Shown here: in pieces, positions 48,862 through 57,606 of the stretch
Numbering within the stretch: position 1 is the stretch's first letter
Layout: every line of letters begins with the position of its first letter
Assembly (NCBI GenBank): GCA_902787555.1
Contig: CADAGO010000001.1
Coordinates: 1-64,000 of the forward strand
Direction: 5' to 3'
DNA length: 64,000 bases
Source: an uncultured Bacteroidales bacterium
GTDB taxonomy: Bacteria; Bacteroidota; Bacteroidia; Bacteroidales; Bacteroidaceae
The notes under the pieces: model-generated
The model's input: the letters and a program-made list of their open reading frames with translations, nothing else
Told to the model about the DNA's origin: nothing
Database searches by the model: none
Translations under genes and position numbers: made by a program

Positions 48862-49722
48862 CTATAGCGCAAGACGGAAACCATAGAAGTAGTAGCTATT
48901 TCCTGGTTCGGGGTTTCCGCGGTCGATTACACGACAGCCTTTCGTACTCAGGAACCCACCTCCTCTTCCAACACGGGAAAAACCTCTATTAGGGCCTGTT
49001 GGGTTGTCGGCTGGTGAATTAGCATAATATTCGCTGTCGTACAAGTCCTGACACAACTCCCATACGTTACCGCTCATATCGTAGATGCCTAATTCATTTG
49101 GAGCCTTCGTTCCCACCTCATGGGTGATGCTGTCACTGTTATTGAGATACCAAGCCACCTCATCGAGGTTGTTGCTTCCGCTATAGGTATAGCCCTTGCT
49201 CAGATTGCCTCCCCGAGCAGCAAATTCCCATTCTGCCTCAGTCGGCAAACGGAACTCTTGTCCTGTCAGTTGGTTCAGTTTTGTGATAAATTGCTGACAA
49301 CCGTACCAGCTCACATTCTCAACCGGCAACTTCTGCCCTCTCGTACTACTTGGGTTAAACCCCATCACAGCTTCCCACAGTTCCTGAGTCACCTCTGTCT
49401 GGCCAATCACGAAGCTATTGAGCGTTACCTCATGTGCAGGTTGCTCGTCTGGTTCACCATTTACATCTTCGCCACCCATCTGGAAGGTGCCGCCTTCGAC
49501 TGCAACCATTTCAAACGACACACCGTTCACCGTGTAGGTTCCGCCGTCGGGTTTAGGTTCTTCTCCATAGCCGTACACACCCACGCTTTTCACTTCCTCG
49601 GCCTTGAAATACAACTTCGTACCGTCGGTCTTCGTCACCACAATACCTTGTGCTGACGCAAGCGTGCTGTACAAACTGATGCAAACAGCGATTGCTACCT
49701 GAGTTAATAATCTTCTTTTCAT
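48862..49722 (-). CDS. Secreted SUMF1/FGE-like protein
   Basis: A 286-residue exported protein. After a signal peptide (to about SAQG) comes a short segment VVTKTDGTKLYFKAEEVKSV, then a formylglycine-generating-enzyme-like fold: FEMVAVEGGTFQMGGED, EQPAHEVTLNSFVIGQTEVT, NPSSTRGQKLPVENVSWYGC, FRLPTEAEWEFAARGG and a GFRLAL end. True FGE has active Cys near the end; here RGGGFLSTKGCRVIDRG has one Cys, so activity is uncertain. Many Bacteroidales homologues are surface proteins without FGE activity. The next gene upstream is 7 bases away and has a similar front. Confidence 0.85.
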   Translation of the reverse strand: MKRRLLTQVAIAVCISLYSTLASAQGIVVTKTDGTKLYFKAEEVKSVGVYGYGEEPKPDGGTYTVNGVSFEMVAVEGGTFQMGGEDVNGEPDEQPAHEVTLNSFVIGQTEVTQELWEAVMGFNPSSTRGQKLPVENVSWYGCQQFITKLNQLTGQEFRLPTEAEWEFAARGGNLSKGYTYSGSNNLDEVAWYLNNSDSITHEVGTKAPNELGIYDMSGNVWELCQDLYDSEYYANSPADNPTGPNRGFSRVGRGGGFLSTKGCRVIDRGNPEPGNSYYFYGFRLAL

Positions 49723-49729
49723 ATCTGTG

Positions 49730-50371
49730 TCACTTATTTGTTGATTGTTTTTTATAGATTGTCAAAACATCTTGTGAATCGACCTTTCCATCACTATTCA
49801 CATCGTAAACGATGGTGGGGTTTCTACGTTTCTGTGTACGCATATACTCATAGATGGCAAGCACATCCTGCGTATCGGTCAAACCATCGAGATTCACATC
49901 TTCGCCTACAAATGCTGCTACATCGTCGAGTGTAAACCTCAGCACCTGATCAGCAGGATACTGAGCCGTTATCGTCTGCGTTGTCAGTGTAAACAAAGAA
50001 TCACCTAACGTTACTTCGGGCTTTTCATCAATTCCGTATCCCACACATCCGCCATCACGCAGCCAGATGCGGAATACCCACTTAGGTTTCACCCGTTCGA
50101 GCGTAAACTTGTCGAACTCGGCACGAGGCACTTTCAGCGTTGTGGTTTTCGTACTGAAAAAGATGATGTCGTCAGCATAATAGAATCTGGGCTGAGTTGT
50201 AGCCAGGAAATCTGCCTTTGTGCCATCCTTGTACCAAAGAACCAATTGGTAGAGAGGTACGGCTGGCGACTCTGTCTGCGCTCCGACCTTTGGGGCAACA
50301 AACAGCAGCAACAGCAACAGAATGCTGGCAAGGTTGGTTTTGATGTGATATGTCGTATCTGTTTTTTCCAT
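49730..50371 (-). CDS. Secreted protein with two dockerin-like repeats
   Basis: A 213-residue exported protein with a signal peptide (ASILLLLLLFVAPKVGAQ). The front domain (YQLVLWYKDGTKADFLATT) resembles the KTDGTKLYF segment of the next gene. The end holds two EF-hand/dockerin type I-like units: DVNLDGLTDTQDVLAIYEYM and DVNSDGKVDSQDVLTIYK, both with D-x-N-x-D-G calcium loops. Dockerins bind cohesins in cellulosomes, but lone dockerin-like pairs are common C-termini of Prevotella secreted proteins. It is co-directional with the SUMF1-like gene, 7 bases apart. Confidence 0.8.
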   Translation of the reverse strand: MEKTDTTYHIKTNLASILLLLLLFVAPKVGAQTESPAVPLYQLVLWYKDGTKADFLATTQPRFYYADDIIFFSTKTTTLKVPRAEFDKFTLERVKPKWVFRIWLRDGGCVGYGIDEKPEVTLGDSLFTLTTQTITAQYPADQVLRFTLDDVAAFVGEDVNLDGLTDTQDVLAIYEYMRTQKRRNPTIVYDVNSDGKVDSQDVLTIYKKQSTNK

Positions 50372-50571
50372 CGATTTCTTGATTCGTTCGATGCAACAAA
50401 ATTACGAATTATTCATGACAAAGCAATATGGAAGCACCTTAATTATAAATAGGGTTGTACGTTTTATTCGAAAACAATCCGTTTTGCAAAGTAGAGATTA
50501 CATTATAGTACTCAAATTCTACCGTTTACGTCAATTTCTCTTCAATATATTTGGTAATTTCATACTCCCCC

Positions 50572-50579
50572 TATCTTTG
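50572..50579 (+). promoter_or_regulatory. Orphan promoter box before a 14-codon ORF
   Basis: TATCTTTG with ATTTGG about 22 bases upstream. Behind it is only a short frame at 50605-50649 (MIKGTIYLLSPTIF) whose ATG overlaps the stop of a four-codon frame. No larger gene follows before the rpmA terminator. Confidence 0.45.
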
Positions 50580-50723
50580 CAGTCACAAACAACATGCAAT
50601 CACAATGATTAAGGGAACTATATACCTGTTGTCCCCGACAATCTTTTAACATAGTTTCACTTCTAAAAGAACATCACTTCATCAACAACTATACTACCTT
50701 CAATCTGGCAAAATAGCTATGAT

Positions 50724-50753
50724 AAAAAAGCAGGCTCCCAATAGGAGTCTGCT
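50724..50753 (-). terminator. Terminator of the rplU-rpmA operon
   Basis: On the minus strand AGCAGACTCC and GGAGCCTGCT pair around ATTG, then six T residues, 26 bases after the rpmA stop. Confidence 0.85.
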
Positions 50754-50778
50754 ATCATTGTGTCGTGACGTGACGACT

Positions 50779-51039
50779 TTAAGCTTCTGCAGGAGTAACT
50801 GAGATGGTTGAACGGTTCTTGTAACCCTTCTTGAAGGATACGAAGCCATCAACCAAAGCGTACAAAGTATCATCCTTTCCCTGACCTACGTTCTTGCCTG
50901 GGAAGTGCTTGTTACCACGCTGACGTACGAGGATGTTACCTGCCTTAGCGAATTCGCCACCGAACAATTTAACACCGAGTCGTTTGCTGTGTGACTCACG
51001 GCCGTTCTTTGAACTACCTACACCTTTTTTATGTGCCAT
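50779..51039 (-). CDS. rpmA: Ribosomal protein L27
   Basis: An 86-residue protein of the large ribosomal subunit, starting [20 protein letters not shown], followed by [20 protein letters not shown] and [12 protein letters not shown], textbook L27. The front is already in mature form, without the cleavable extension seen in Firmicutes. It follows rplU by 30 bases. Confidence 0.98.
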   Translation of the reverse strand: MAHKKGVGSSKNGRESHSKRLGVKLFGGEFAKAGNILVRQRGNKHFPGKNVGQGKDDTLYALVDGFVSFKKGYKNRSTISVTPAEA

Positions 51040-51069
51040 GTTTCTGTCTGTTTTTTAATGGGTTAAACA

Positions 51070-51387
51070 CTAAGCGACAACACTCTTGATTGTCAATTCT
51101 GTAAACTGCTGACGATGACCGCGCAACTTCTTGTAGCCCTTGCGACGACGCTTGTGGAACACGAGTACCTTGTCACCCTTTACCAGGGGAGTCACTACCT
51201 CGCATACGACCTTTGCACCATCAACTGTAGGAGTACCTACTGTCACTGCACCTTCATGGTCAACCAATAATACTTTCTCAAACTCAACTGTCTGCTGAGC
51301 TTCAGCGTTCTGAATGTGGTGAACGAAGAGCTTCTTGCCTTCTTCTGCCTTGAACTGCTGACCGTTAATTTCTACGATTACGTACAT
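51070..51387 (-). CDS. rplU: Ribosomal protein L21
   Basis: A 105-residue large-subunit protein: [20 protein letters not shown] at the front and [20 protein letters not shown] near the end are diagnostic. It precedes rpmA, the usual order, and its promoter is the box at 51474-51481. Confidence 0.98.
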   Translation of the reverse strand: MYVIVEINGQQFKAEEGKKLFVHHIQNAEAQQTVEFEKVLLVDHEGAVTVGTPTVDGAKVVCEVVTPLVKGDKVLVFHKRRRKGYKKLRGHRQQFTELTIKSVVA

Positions 51388-51473
51388 TTTTAATTGATTA
51401 AACGGGTTTGGACCGTGAGGCGGTGCTCAATTAAGGGCACACTTATTGGAGCCTCTGCGGCATAAATCGGCTG

Positions 51474-51481
51474 CAAAGGTA
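51474..51481 (-). promoter_or_regulatory. Promoter -7 box of rplU-rpmA
   Basis: Minus-strand TACCTTTG, 86 bases before rplU. A frame of 80 codons across this region is not a gene. Confidence 0.7.
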
Positions 51482-51607
51482 CGAAATAATTCACAATCCG
51501 CCATTCATAATTCATAAATATTTGCCAAAACCATGTATTTTTATGCCTTTTTCTCTCATTTTTTACAATTTCTTTCCTCGTTAACCGCCTACTTCTGACC
51601 TTTTTCG

Positions 51608-51615
51608 TATATTTG
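51608..51615 (+). promoter_or_regulatory. Promoter -7 box of the potassium channel gene
   Basis: TATATTTG lies 23 bases before the ATG at 51639 and rules out the earlier TTG at 51624 as a likely start. Confidence 0.65.
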
Positions 51616-51638
51616 CAACTGATTTGAATCACGCAATT

Positions 51639-52457
51639 ATGGACGACAATTCAAACACTTCCCTGAAAGAGCGCCTACGCCAAATGATTTTCGACGACGA
51701 CTCACCGTCTGGTCGTCGATTCGATATCGCGCTGACCATTGCTATTGCTGTCAGCCTGATTATTCTTTTCGTAGAAAGTAGTCCATCGCTACCTCCATGG
51801 TTGAAAACAACCTTAGGCTGGATAGAGGTACTGCTAACAATTATTTTTACCATCGAATACATTGCCCGCCTATATTGTGCAGAAAACCGTCGCCGCTATG
51901 CGCTCAGTGGATGGGGCATCATCGACTTATTGGCCGTACTGCCCCCCTATCTTACATTCTTCTTCCCCGGCGCACACTACATGCTCATGTTGCGAAGCAT
52001 CCGCTTCATCCGCATATTCCGCATATTCCGCCTGTTTGTATTCCTCAATGAGGGCGAACTGCTCCTTAAAGCCATCGGGCGCAGCATACATAAGATTGTG
52101 GTATACTTTCTCTTCGTACTGGTGCTGGTCATCTGCCTCGGCACACTCATGTTCATCATCGAAAGCGGGCAGCCCAACAGTTCGTTCCGAGACATCGGCA
52201 CATCCATTTATTGGGCCATTACCACCCTCAGTACAGTAGGCTATGGCGACATCACCCCCGTCACGATAGCGGGGCGATTTCTATCCTCGTTCATCATGCT
52301 CCTGGGCTACACCCTCATCGCTGTTCCTGGAGGAATCGTCACCGCCTCGTTCATCAACACCACCAGCGAACCTGTGCGCAACAACCGCTGCCCACGATGT
52401 GACGCAAAGGTACGAAAGTCCGACAAGTTCTGCTCCCAATGTGGCGAAAAACTGTAG
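51639..52457 (+). CDS. Voltage-gated-type K+ channel with zinc-ribbon tail
   Basis: A 272-residue six-span ion channel. An S4-like segment is rich in regularly placed Arg (MLRSIRFIRIFRIFRLFVFL), and the pore holds the K+ selectivity filter TLSTVGYGDITP. After the last span the tail is NNRCPRCDAKVRKSDKFC then SQCGEKL, a four-Cys zinc ribbon. Bacterial Kv relatives set membrane potential; a cytosolic ribbon is an unusual add-on that could sense metal or redox state or just help assembly. The protein is followed 65 bases later by the C10 protease gene. Confidence 0.9.
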   Translation: MDDNSNTSLKERLRQMIFDDDSPSGRRFDIALTIAIAVSLIILFVESSPSLPPWLKTTLGWIEVLLTIIFTIEYIARLYCAENRRRYALSGWGIIDLLAVLPPYLTFFFPGAHYMLMLRSIRFIRIFRIFRLFVFLNEGELLLKAIGRSIHKIVVYFLFVLVLVICLGTLMFIIESGQPNSSFRDIGTSIYWAITTLSTVGYGDITPVTIAGRFLSSFIMLLGYTLIAVPGGIVTASFINTTSEPVRNNRCPRCDAKVRKSDKFCSQCGEKL

Positions 52458-52521
52458 AAAGCAGAACAGGTATAGATTAGAGATGAGAAGACTCTTGAAA
52501 TTTGAAATTTGTAAATCATAA

Positions 52522-54216
52522 ATGAAACGACTGCTTTCCCTATTGATATTGTTGCCTGCCACCACTTTGATGGCAGGCAACCGCTCATTGGCAGAGATGC
52601 AAGCCATCGCGGCATCGAAACTCAATACGCTGACAGCTGAACGAAGTCAGCGAAACGCACCTGTACATTCAGACGACATACAGTGTGTGGCCGACAAAGA
52701 GACCTATACCGTATTCTCGTCTGAGGCTGGTACAGGTTTCGTCATCGTAGCCAAGAGCACGTTGGCCGACCCCATTATCGGCTATGCCGAAGGGTCGTTC
52801 CACGCCAACTCAATGCCACCTGCCATGCAGTGGTATCTCAATGAAGTGAGCCGAAACCTCGAAGCCATTGATGCCGGAAAGGCTTATGTGCATCGAGCTG
52901 CATCCTACACACCTGTGAAGAACTTCATCACCACCAATTGGGATCAAATGTATCCTTTCAACCAGCTGACCCCGAGTAATTACCCTGCCGGCTGTGTGGC
53001 TACCGCACTGGCCCAATGTCTCAACTACTACCAATACCCAACGTCAGTAGAGTTTGATGCCACATACAGCATCACCACCAACGACAAGACTGAGCGGAAA
53101 AACGCACATGTCAGTTCCACCTACAATTGGCCTTATAAGAACACGTATAAAAGGACAACATATAGTGACAACATCGACGAACTGCTCCGCGATTGCGGCT
53201 ATGCCGTCTATATGGACTACGCCGAGGATGGCTCAGGCTCCAGTATCGCCTATGCCGGTTCGGCACTTACACAACTATTCGGATACCCTGAGCAAAGTGT
53301 CAAATTCTATACCAAGAGTGGCTTTAACGGAACCCAAGACGATTGGAAACAGATAATCTATGACGAAATGGCCATTCGCTCTCCCATCATCTATGGAGCA
53401 CACTCAGCAGACTTTGGCGGTCATGCCTTCATCCTTTCAGGCATAGACTCTGACGGACTCGTATATGTCAACTGGGGATGGGGAGGTAAAAGCAACGGTT
53501 TCTTCAACATGGACCTGCTATGTGTAGATTCAATGTTATTTATGTTGAACCATAGTATGGTGACAGGCATCCGCACCACCCCTCTGGACACAGACGTAGC
53601 AGCACCACGAATATGGGTCAACACAGGAGACCCATACACTTTCCGCTGGGGTAAAGAGCGTGAAGGGAAGGGAAAATTCCGCAACACCCTCTATATCGAT
53701 ATGCCTGGCGGTTTCGCCAATATCAGCCCTTGTACGTTCCAAGGCGTTTTCGGACTCTTTGCAGAAGACCTCACCGACGGAAGCACATGGGTCATTGCAG
53801 AGGATCTGCAAGACCCAGACACACTGCTTCCCAACTACGGGTATTATCTCGATGAGAGGGAGGAATTCTATTACTACTATTACATCGACGGCGCCAATGG
53901 GTTGAAGGAAGGTCACACCTACCGCATGAGCTTCGGTACGAAGGACATCAATGAAGGTACGTGGCACAGCATCATCTGTGATGGAGGCGAAATCGGCTAC
54001 GACATTACTTATACAGGCGACCCCAATACCTGCACCGTTTCAGAAAAGCCGACATCCGTACCTGTCTTGACAGGAATCAGCCCACTCCATACTTCCCCAA
54101 AGGCTGAGGAGAAGATATATAACCTCGCAGGACAACGAATCGCAGTGCCCTCTGGAGGCACTGTACTCCCGAAAGGAGTGTATATCATCAACGGTAAAAA
54201 GACACTGATGAAGTGA
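52522..54216 (+). CDS. C10-family (streptopain-like) cysteine protease
   Basis: A 564-residue secreted protease. A signal peptide (MKRLLSLLILLPATTLMAG) is followed by an inhibitory propeptide (about 20-125), then the C10 catalytic domain with nucleophile Cys158 in YPAGCVATALAQCLNY, His301 in FGGHAFILSG and the WGWGGKSNGFF block. The remainder is a beta domain and ends with IYNLAGQRIAV...GVYIINGKK, a Bacteroidales C-terminal sorting-like segment. C10 enzymes of Bacteroidales include host-directed and peptide-scavenging proteases. Confidence 0.92.
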   Translation: MKRLLSLLILLPATTLMAGNRSLAEMQAIAASKLNTLTAERSQRNAPVHSDDIQCVADKETYTVFSSEAGTGFVIVAKSTLADPIIGYAEGSFHANSMPPAMQWYLNEVSRNLEAIDAGKAYVHRAASYTPVKNFITTNWDQMYPFNQLTPSNYPAGCVATALAQCLNYYQYPTSVEFDATYSITTNDKTERKNAHVSSTYNWPYKNTYKRTTYSDNIDELLRDCGYAVYMDYAEDGSGSSIAYAGSALTQLFGYPEQSVKFYTKSGFNGTQDDWKQIIYDEMAIRSPIIYGAHSADFGGHAFILSGIDSDGLVYVNWGWGGKSNGFFNMDLLCVDSMLFMLNHSMVTGIRTTPLDTDVAAPRIWVNTGDPYTFRWGKEREGKGKFRNTLYIDMPGGFANISPCTFQGVFGLFAEDLTDGSTWVIAEDLQDPDTLLPNYGYYLDEREEFYYYYYIDGANGLKEGHTYRMSFGTKDINEGTWHSIICDGGEIGYDITYTGDPNTCTVSEKPTSVPVLTGISPLHTSPKAEEKIYNLAGQRIAVPSGGTVLPKGVYIINGKKTLMK

Positions 54217-54238
54217 GATTGAAAAGAATGAGATAAGA

Positions 54239-54266
54239 AAGCGGGCGAGCAATCATCCGCTTTTTT
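54239..54266 (+). terminator. Terminator after the C10 protease gene
   Basis: AAGCGG and CCGCTT pair around a 12-base loop, followed by six T residues, 22 bases after the stop codon. Confidence 0.8.
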
Positions 54267-54416
54267 GATGCTCTATGTCGTAAGAGTAATGTAATTGTTG
54301 TGCTCATGAGAAAACTGAATTCTGAATTTCTGAATTCCGAATCCATGCCATTAAATTATTTTCACTTTTTAACGAAAAAAGTTGCAAAAACATTTGGTCA
54401 ATTCAAACTTTTTTCG

Positions 54417-54424
54417 TAACTTTG
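54417..54424 (+). promoter_or_regulatory. Orphan promoter box in a gene-free stretch
   Basis: TAACTTTG followed by CAGTG is a strong box, but nothing behind it (54425-54680) is a convincing gene. A frame at 54530-54589 reads MSSARPPDFDNEKLINLLT and an overlapping 65-codon frame is basic and Arg-rich without family. A transcribed RNA, or the leftovers of a lost gene, are both possible. Confidence 0.5.
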
Positions 54425-54680
54425 CAGTGTCAAAGAAAAGAGGTGAAATTGCGGGCATTAAGCGTAAAAATTGCGGGAATTAACAGTTGCAACGGCCGGC
54501 ACTGGTACCTGCATCATCAGCGAAGAAATGTCCTCCGCGCGACCTCCAGACTTCGACAACGAGAAACTTATCAATTTGTTAACCTGAAAAAAAGACCTCT
54601 TCTGAAGGGAAGGGAGTAAAAAACACCTCTCTTCCCTTTAGGGAGGCAAGAAAGAGGCTTGGGGCCAGAGGGCCTTCAGT

Positions 54681-57164
54681 TTATTTAGCCTTGATCTTTG
54701 CTGTTGAAGACTGCAATCCAGGAGATTCTACTGTCACTTTGGCTGTTCCTTTATGTCCATTCGACTGGATGCCGATGACCAGCTGCCCCTTGAAGAGTTT
54801 CATGGTTGGCTGGGTGAAGACTTCGAACGAGGTGGCATCGCCGTTGCACATCCCCTTGAAATGGGCTGCACCGCTCACATGTACAGTAATCTGATGATTG
54901 GCCTCAGGACACAGATTGCCGTTCTTATCGACTGCCTGAACGACGAAGAACGCCATATCGTCACCATCCGCCCTGAGAGTCTTCTGGCCGCGATATTCAT
55001 CGAGCGACTGCTGGGTTACAACAAGCTTGTAGGGTGTTCCAGCCGTGCGACATACGGATTCGCCCCGACGCACTCCATTGGCATCGTAGACCACTACACG
55101 GATTTCGCCCGGCTCGTAGCGTACATCGTTCCAGCGCAGACGATAGCGGTCGATCAGCGGTTCGGTCTCCTTCACCGTACGACTGCCATCGGGTTTCACG
55201 CGCTCATCGAGACGCTTGCTGATTCGCCCCTGGCTCTTCCCGTTGACAAACAGCTCGGCTGAAGGATAGTTGGTGTAACAATAGACTGGCGTCACCTCGC
55301 CTTCACGGCCCGGCCAAGTCCAATGGGGCAACAGATGAATGGTCTCTGCGTCACGGTTCCAATGGCTGCGATAGAGCCAATAACGGTCCTTGGGCAGTCC
55401 TGCAAGGTCGAAGATGCCGAAATAGCTGCTTCGTGCATTCATGCGGTCATCGTAAGGAGTGGGTTCGCCCAGATAGTCGAATCCCGTCCACACAAACTCG
55501 CCAATGACCCAGTCGTTATCGTCCTGCAGCACCCAATCGTCCTCTGGGATGTTTGACCACCGACAGGCTTCGAGGTCGTATGAGCTGCATTGCCCGTCAG
55601 AGTAAGTCTTCCCGTCGGCACGCACCACAGGAAACTTATACACACCACGACTGCTGACGGTCGATGCGGTCTCGCTACCCAATACGAACTTCTGATGCAG
55701 ACGCTCATAGGCACCCGTGTACTTGTGTGTACGATAGTTCAGACCCACGATATCGACTGCATCGGCAAAGCCCGACGAAATCACATTGTCCCAACGATCC
55801 ATTCCTGAAGTACAGGCACGGGTAGGGTCGAGCTGATGAACGAAGTCCTGCATCGCCTGCAGCATCTGCGTACCCTTGCGGTCGCCCTGCTCGGGAATCT
55901 CATTTCCCAGGCTCCACATCACGACACTCGGATGCAGACGGTTGGCAAGCACCAGATTCTCCAAATCGCGCTGCCACCAGTCGTTATAAAAACGGCAATA
56001 ACCGTTCTTACACTTAGGATAGACCCACATATCGAACGACTCTGCCATCACCAGCATACCCAGCGAATCGCAGACATCCATCTGAAGCTGTGAAGGCATG
56101 TTGTGAGCGGTACGGATGGCATCACACCCCATCACCTTCAGCAGTTCCACTTGACGCACCAGGGCTGCCTTATTGACGGCTGCACCTATCATACCTAAAT
56201 CATGATGCAGACACACCCCACGGAACTTACGGGTGTTGCCATTCAACTGGAACCCATGTTCTGCCGTATAGCTGATGGTACGAATACCGACACGTCGTGT
56301 AACCTCATCGGTCACCTTGCCCTGCGCATCCATCACCGTCACTTTCAGCGGATACAGCTGCGGATGTTCGGGCGACCAGTAACCCACATTCGTCAGGCTG
56401 AGTTCGGCATGAGCCTTCCCATCCTGTACCCCTACTTGTGAACGGCTGCCACAGAGTTCCACCTTCACCTTATCGCCAGCTCCGCAGCCCGTCAGCTTCA
56501 CATCCACACTCACACTGGCACTACGCCGCGAAGGGTCGATCGAAATGGTTCGCAAGTCAACGCCCCACAAATCCACTGCTTTCGACGAGGTCTGAATCAA
56601 CGTCACAGGACGGAACAGACCCGCACCCGGATACCAGCGGCTGCTTTCTGGCAGATTCCTCAGTTGCACCGCCAAGACATTATGATGACTTCCTTTCTTC
56701 ACATAAGGGGTGATATCGATGTTGAAAGCATTATAACCATACTTCCACTCGCCTGCCTTCGTTCCGTTCACATATACCTCGGGTTCCGACATGGCTCCGT
56801 CGAAATTTAATACAACCCGCTCGGCATGCTCATCCACACGGAACTGACGCCTGTAGTAGCCTCTACCCGTCCATGGCAGACTTCCCGTGCGGCCCGTCTT
56901 CTCAGTTGCCTCTGTCTCGCCGTTCTGCTCGATAGCAACCGTCTGGCGGTCGTTGTTATTATCGAACGGCCCGCTAATCGCCCAGTCGTGAGGCACAGTG
57001 ACCTGCTGCCAACCCGAATCATCATAATCGACTTCGGCAAAGCGAGTATCTGCCGATCGCGTAAACGCCCACTCAGACTTTAATACAGACTCCTGCCTAT
57101 GATACTGAGCCACGATGCTGACTGTCAGCATCATGCCTAAAAGAAATATAGCTGCACGCTTCAT
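54681..57164 (-). CDS. GH2 glycoside hydrolase with DUF4982
   Basis: An 827-residue secreted beta-glycosidase. A signal peptide ending near VAQYHRQ leads a jelly-roll domain (WQQVTVPHDWAI), an Ig-like domain and the barrel with acid/base E422 (WSLGNEIPEQG) and nucleophile E498 (FVLGSETASTVSS). The tail is a DUF4982 region followed by an Ig-like domain, as in Bacteroides beta-galactosidases acting on host or plant glycans. It has its own promoter box (57214) and no SusC/D partners here. Confidence 0.92.
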   Translation of the reverse strand: MKRAAIFLLGMMLTVSIVAQYHRQESVLKSEWAFTRSADTRFAEVDYDDSGWQQVTVPHDWAISGPFDNNNDRQTVAIEQNGETEATEKTGRTGSLPWTGRGYYRRQFRVDEHAERVVLNFDGAMSEPEVYVNGTKAGEWKYGYNAFNIDITPYVKKGSHHNVLAVQLRNLPESSRWYPGAGLFRPVTLIQTSSKAVDLWGVDLRTISIDPSRRSASVSVDVKLTGCGAGDKVKVELCGSRSQVGVQDGKAHAELSLTNVGYWSPEHPQLYPLKVTVMDAQGKVTDEVTRRVGIRTISYTAEHGFQLNGNTRKFRGVCLHHDLGMIGAAVNKAALVRQVELLKVMGCDAIRTAHNMPSQLQMDVCDSLGMLVMAESFDMWVYPKCKNGYCRFYNDWWQRDLENLVLANRLHPSVVMWSLGNEIPEQGDRKGTQMLQAMQDFVHQLDPTRACTSGMDRWDNVISSGFADAVDIVGLNYRTHKYTGAYERLHQKFVLGSETASTVSSRGVYKFPVVRADGKTYSDGQCSSYDLEACRWSNIPEDDWVLQDDNDWVIGEFVWTGFDYLGEPTPYDDRMNARSSYFGIFDLAGLPKDRYWLYRSHWNRDAETIHLLPHWTWPGREGEVTPVYCYTNYPSAELFVNGKSQGRISKRLDERVKPDGSRTVKETEPLIDRYRLRWNDVRYEPGEIRVVVYDANGVRRGESVCRTAGTPYKLVVTQQSLDEYRGQKTLRADGDDMAFFVVQAVDKNGNLCPEANHQITVHVSGAAHFKGMCNGDATSFEVFTQPTMKLFKGQLVIGIQSNGHKGTAKVTVESPGLQSSTAKIKAK

Positions 57165-57213
57165 GATCTATAACCGTTTTTGAGATTTGGTTAGTTAAAA
57201 AGATTTTCGATTG

Positions 57214-57221
57214 CAAATGTA
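57214..57221 (-). promoter_or_regulatory. Promoter -7 box of the GH2-DUF4982 gene
   Basis: Minus-strand TACATTTG, 50 bases before the ATG. It abuts the terminator of the small peptide unit upstream. Confidence 0.6.
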
Positions 57222-57256
57222 ATAAAAAAAAGCGTTCCGAACAAACGAAACGCTTC
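57222..57256 (-). terminator. Terminator of the 25-residue peptide unit
   Basis: Minus-strand AAGCGTTTCG pairs with CGGAACGCTT around a short loop, then seven to eight T residues; it lies 46 bases after the peptide stop codon. Confidence 0.8.
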
Positions 57257-57301
57257 CAAAATGTATTTATAACCAAAAAAATCTTTAAAACTCAACTCAG
57301 T

Positions 57302-57379
57302 TTATTTCCATGCTGAAATATTACTGAGGATAAAGGCAAAAAACATAATGCCTAACAGAAATAAAACAATTGTGTCCAT
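57302..57379 (-). CDS. 25-residue single-span membrane peptide
   Basis: The frame starts MDTIVLFLLGIMFF and ends SNISAWK. Residues 3-20 form one hydrophobic helix, with Asp at the front and Trp-Lys at the end, so it would sit in the inner membrane. It is the only frame of note in a self-contained unit: promoter box at 57538-57545, a leader of about 155 bases with a hairpin (CTAAGGAGAAGCG/CGCTTAG region), the peptide, then a clear terminator. I know no family with this sequence. Small membrane peptides like this often serve as subunits of respiratory complexes or transporters; that is only a guess here. Confidence 0.55.
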   Translation of the reverse strand: MDTIVLFLLGIMFFAFILSNISAWK

Positions 57380-57537
57380 CTTTCAAAAATTTTACCCTAA
57401 TAATTAATAACTAAGCGGAGACGCTTCTCCTTAGATAACTGATTATGGGACCATTAACCCAATTTAAACAATCTTTTTACCTTAAACAATTAATATCATT
57501 AACGCTCTTACGAGGTGTCCATTCATTTTTGACGCTG

Positions 57538-57545
57538 CAAAGGTA
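57538..57545 (-). promoter_or_regulatory. Promoter -7 box of the 25-residue peptide unit
   Basis: Minus-strand TACCTTTG followed by CAGCG. Just behind it is a 14-codon frame at 57482-57526 (MNGHLVRALMILIV) that could be a leader peptide. Confidence 0.65.
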
Positions 57546-57606
57546 CGGCAACTTCACAATATGACCAAGCTTTTCAACAAAAAAATACAGGAAAAGGAGC
57601 TTTTTA

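Noticed and set aside
51390-51632. Minus-strand 80-codon frame before rplU
   Set aside because: It spans the rplU promoter box and leader; the composition is not protein-like at its end and no start signal is seen.
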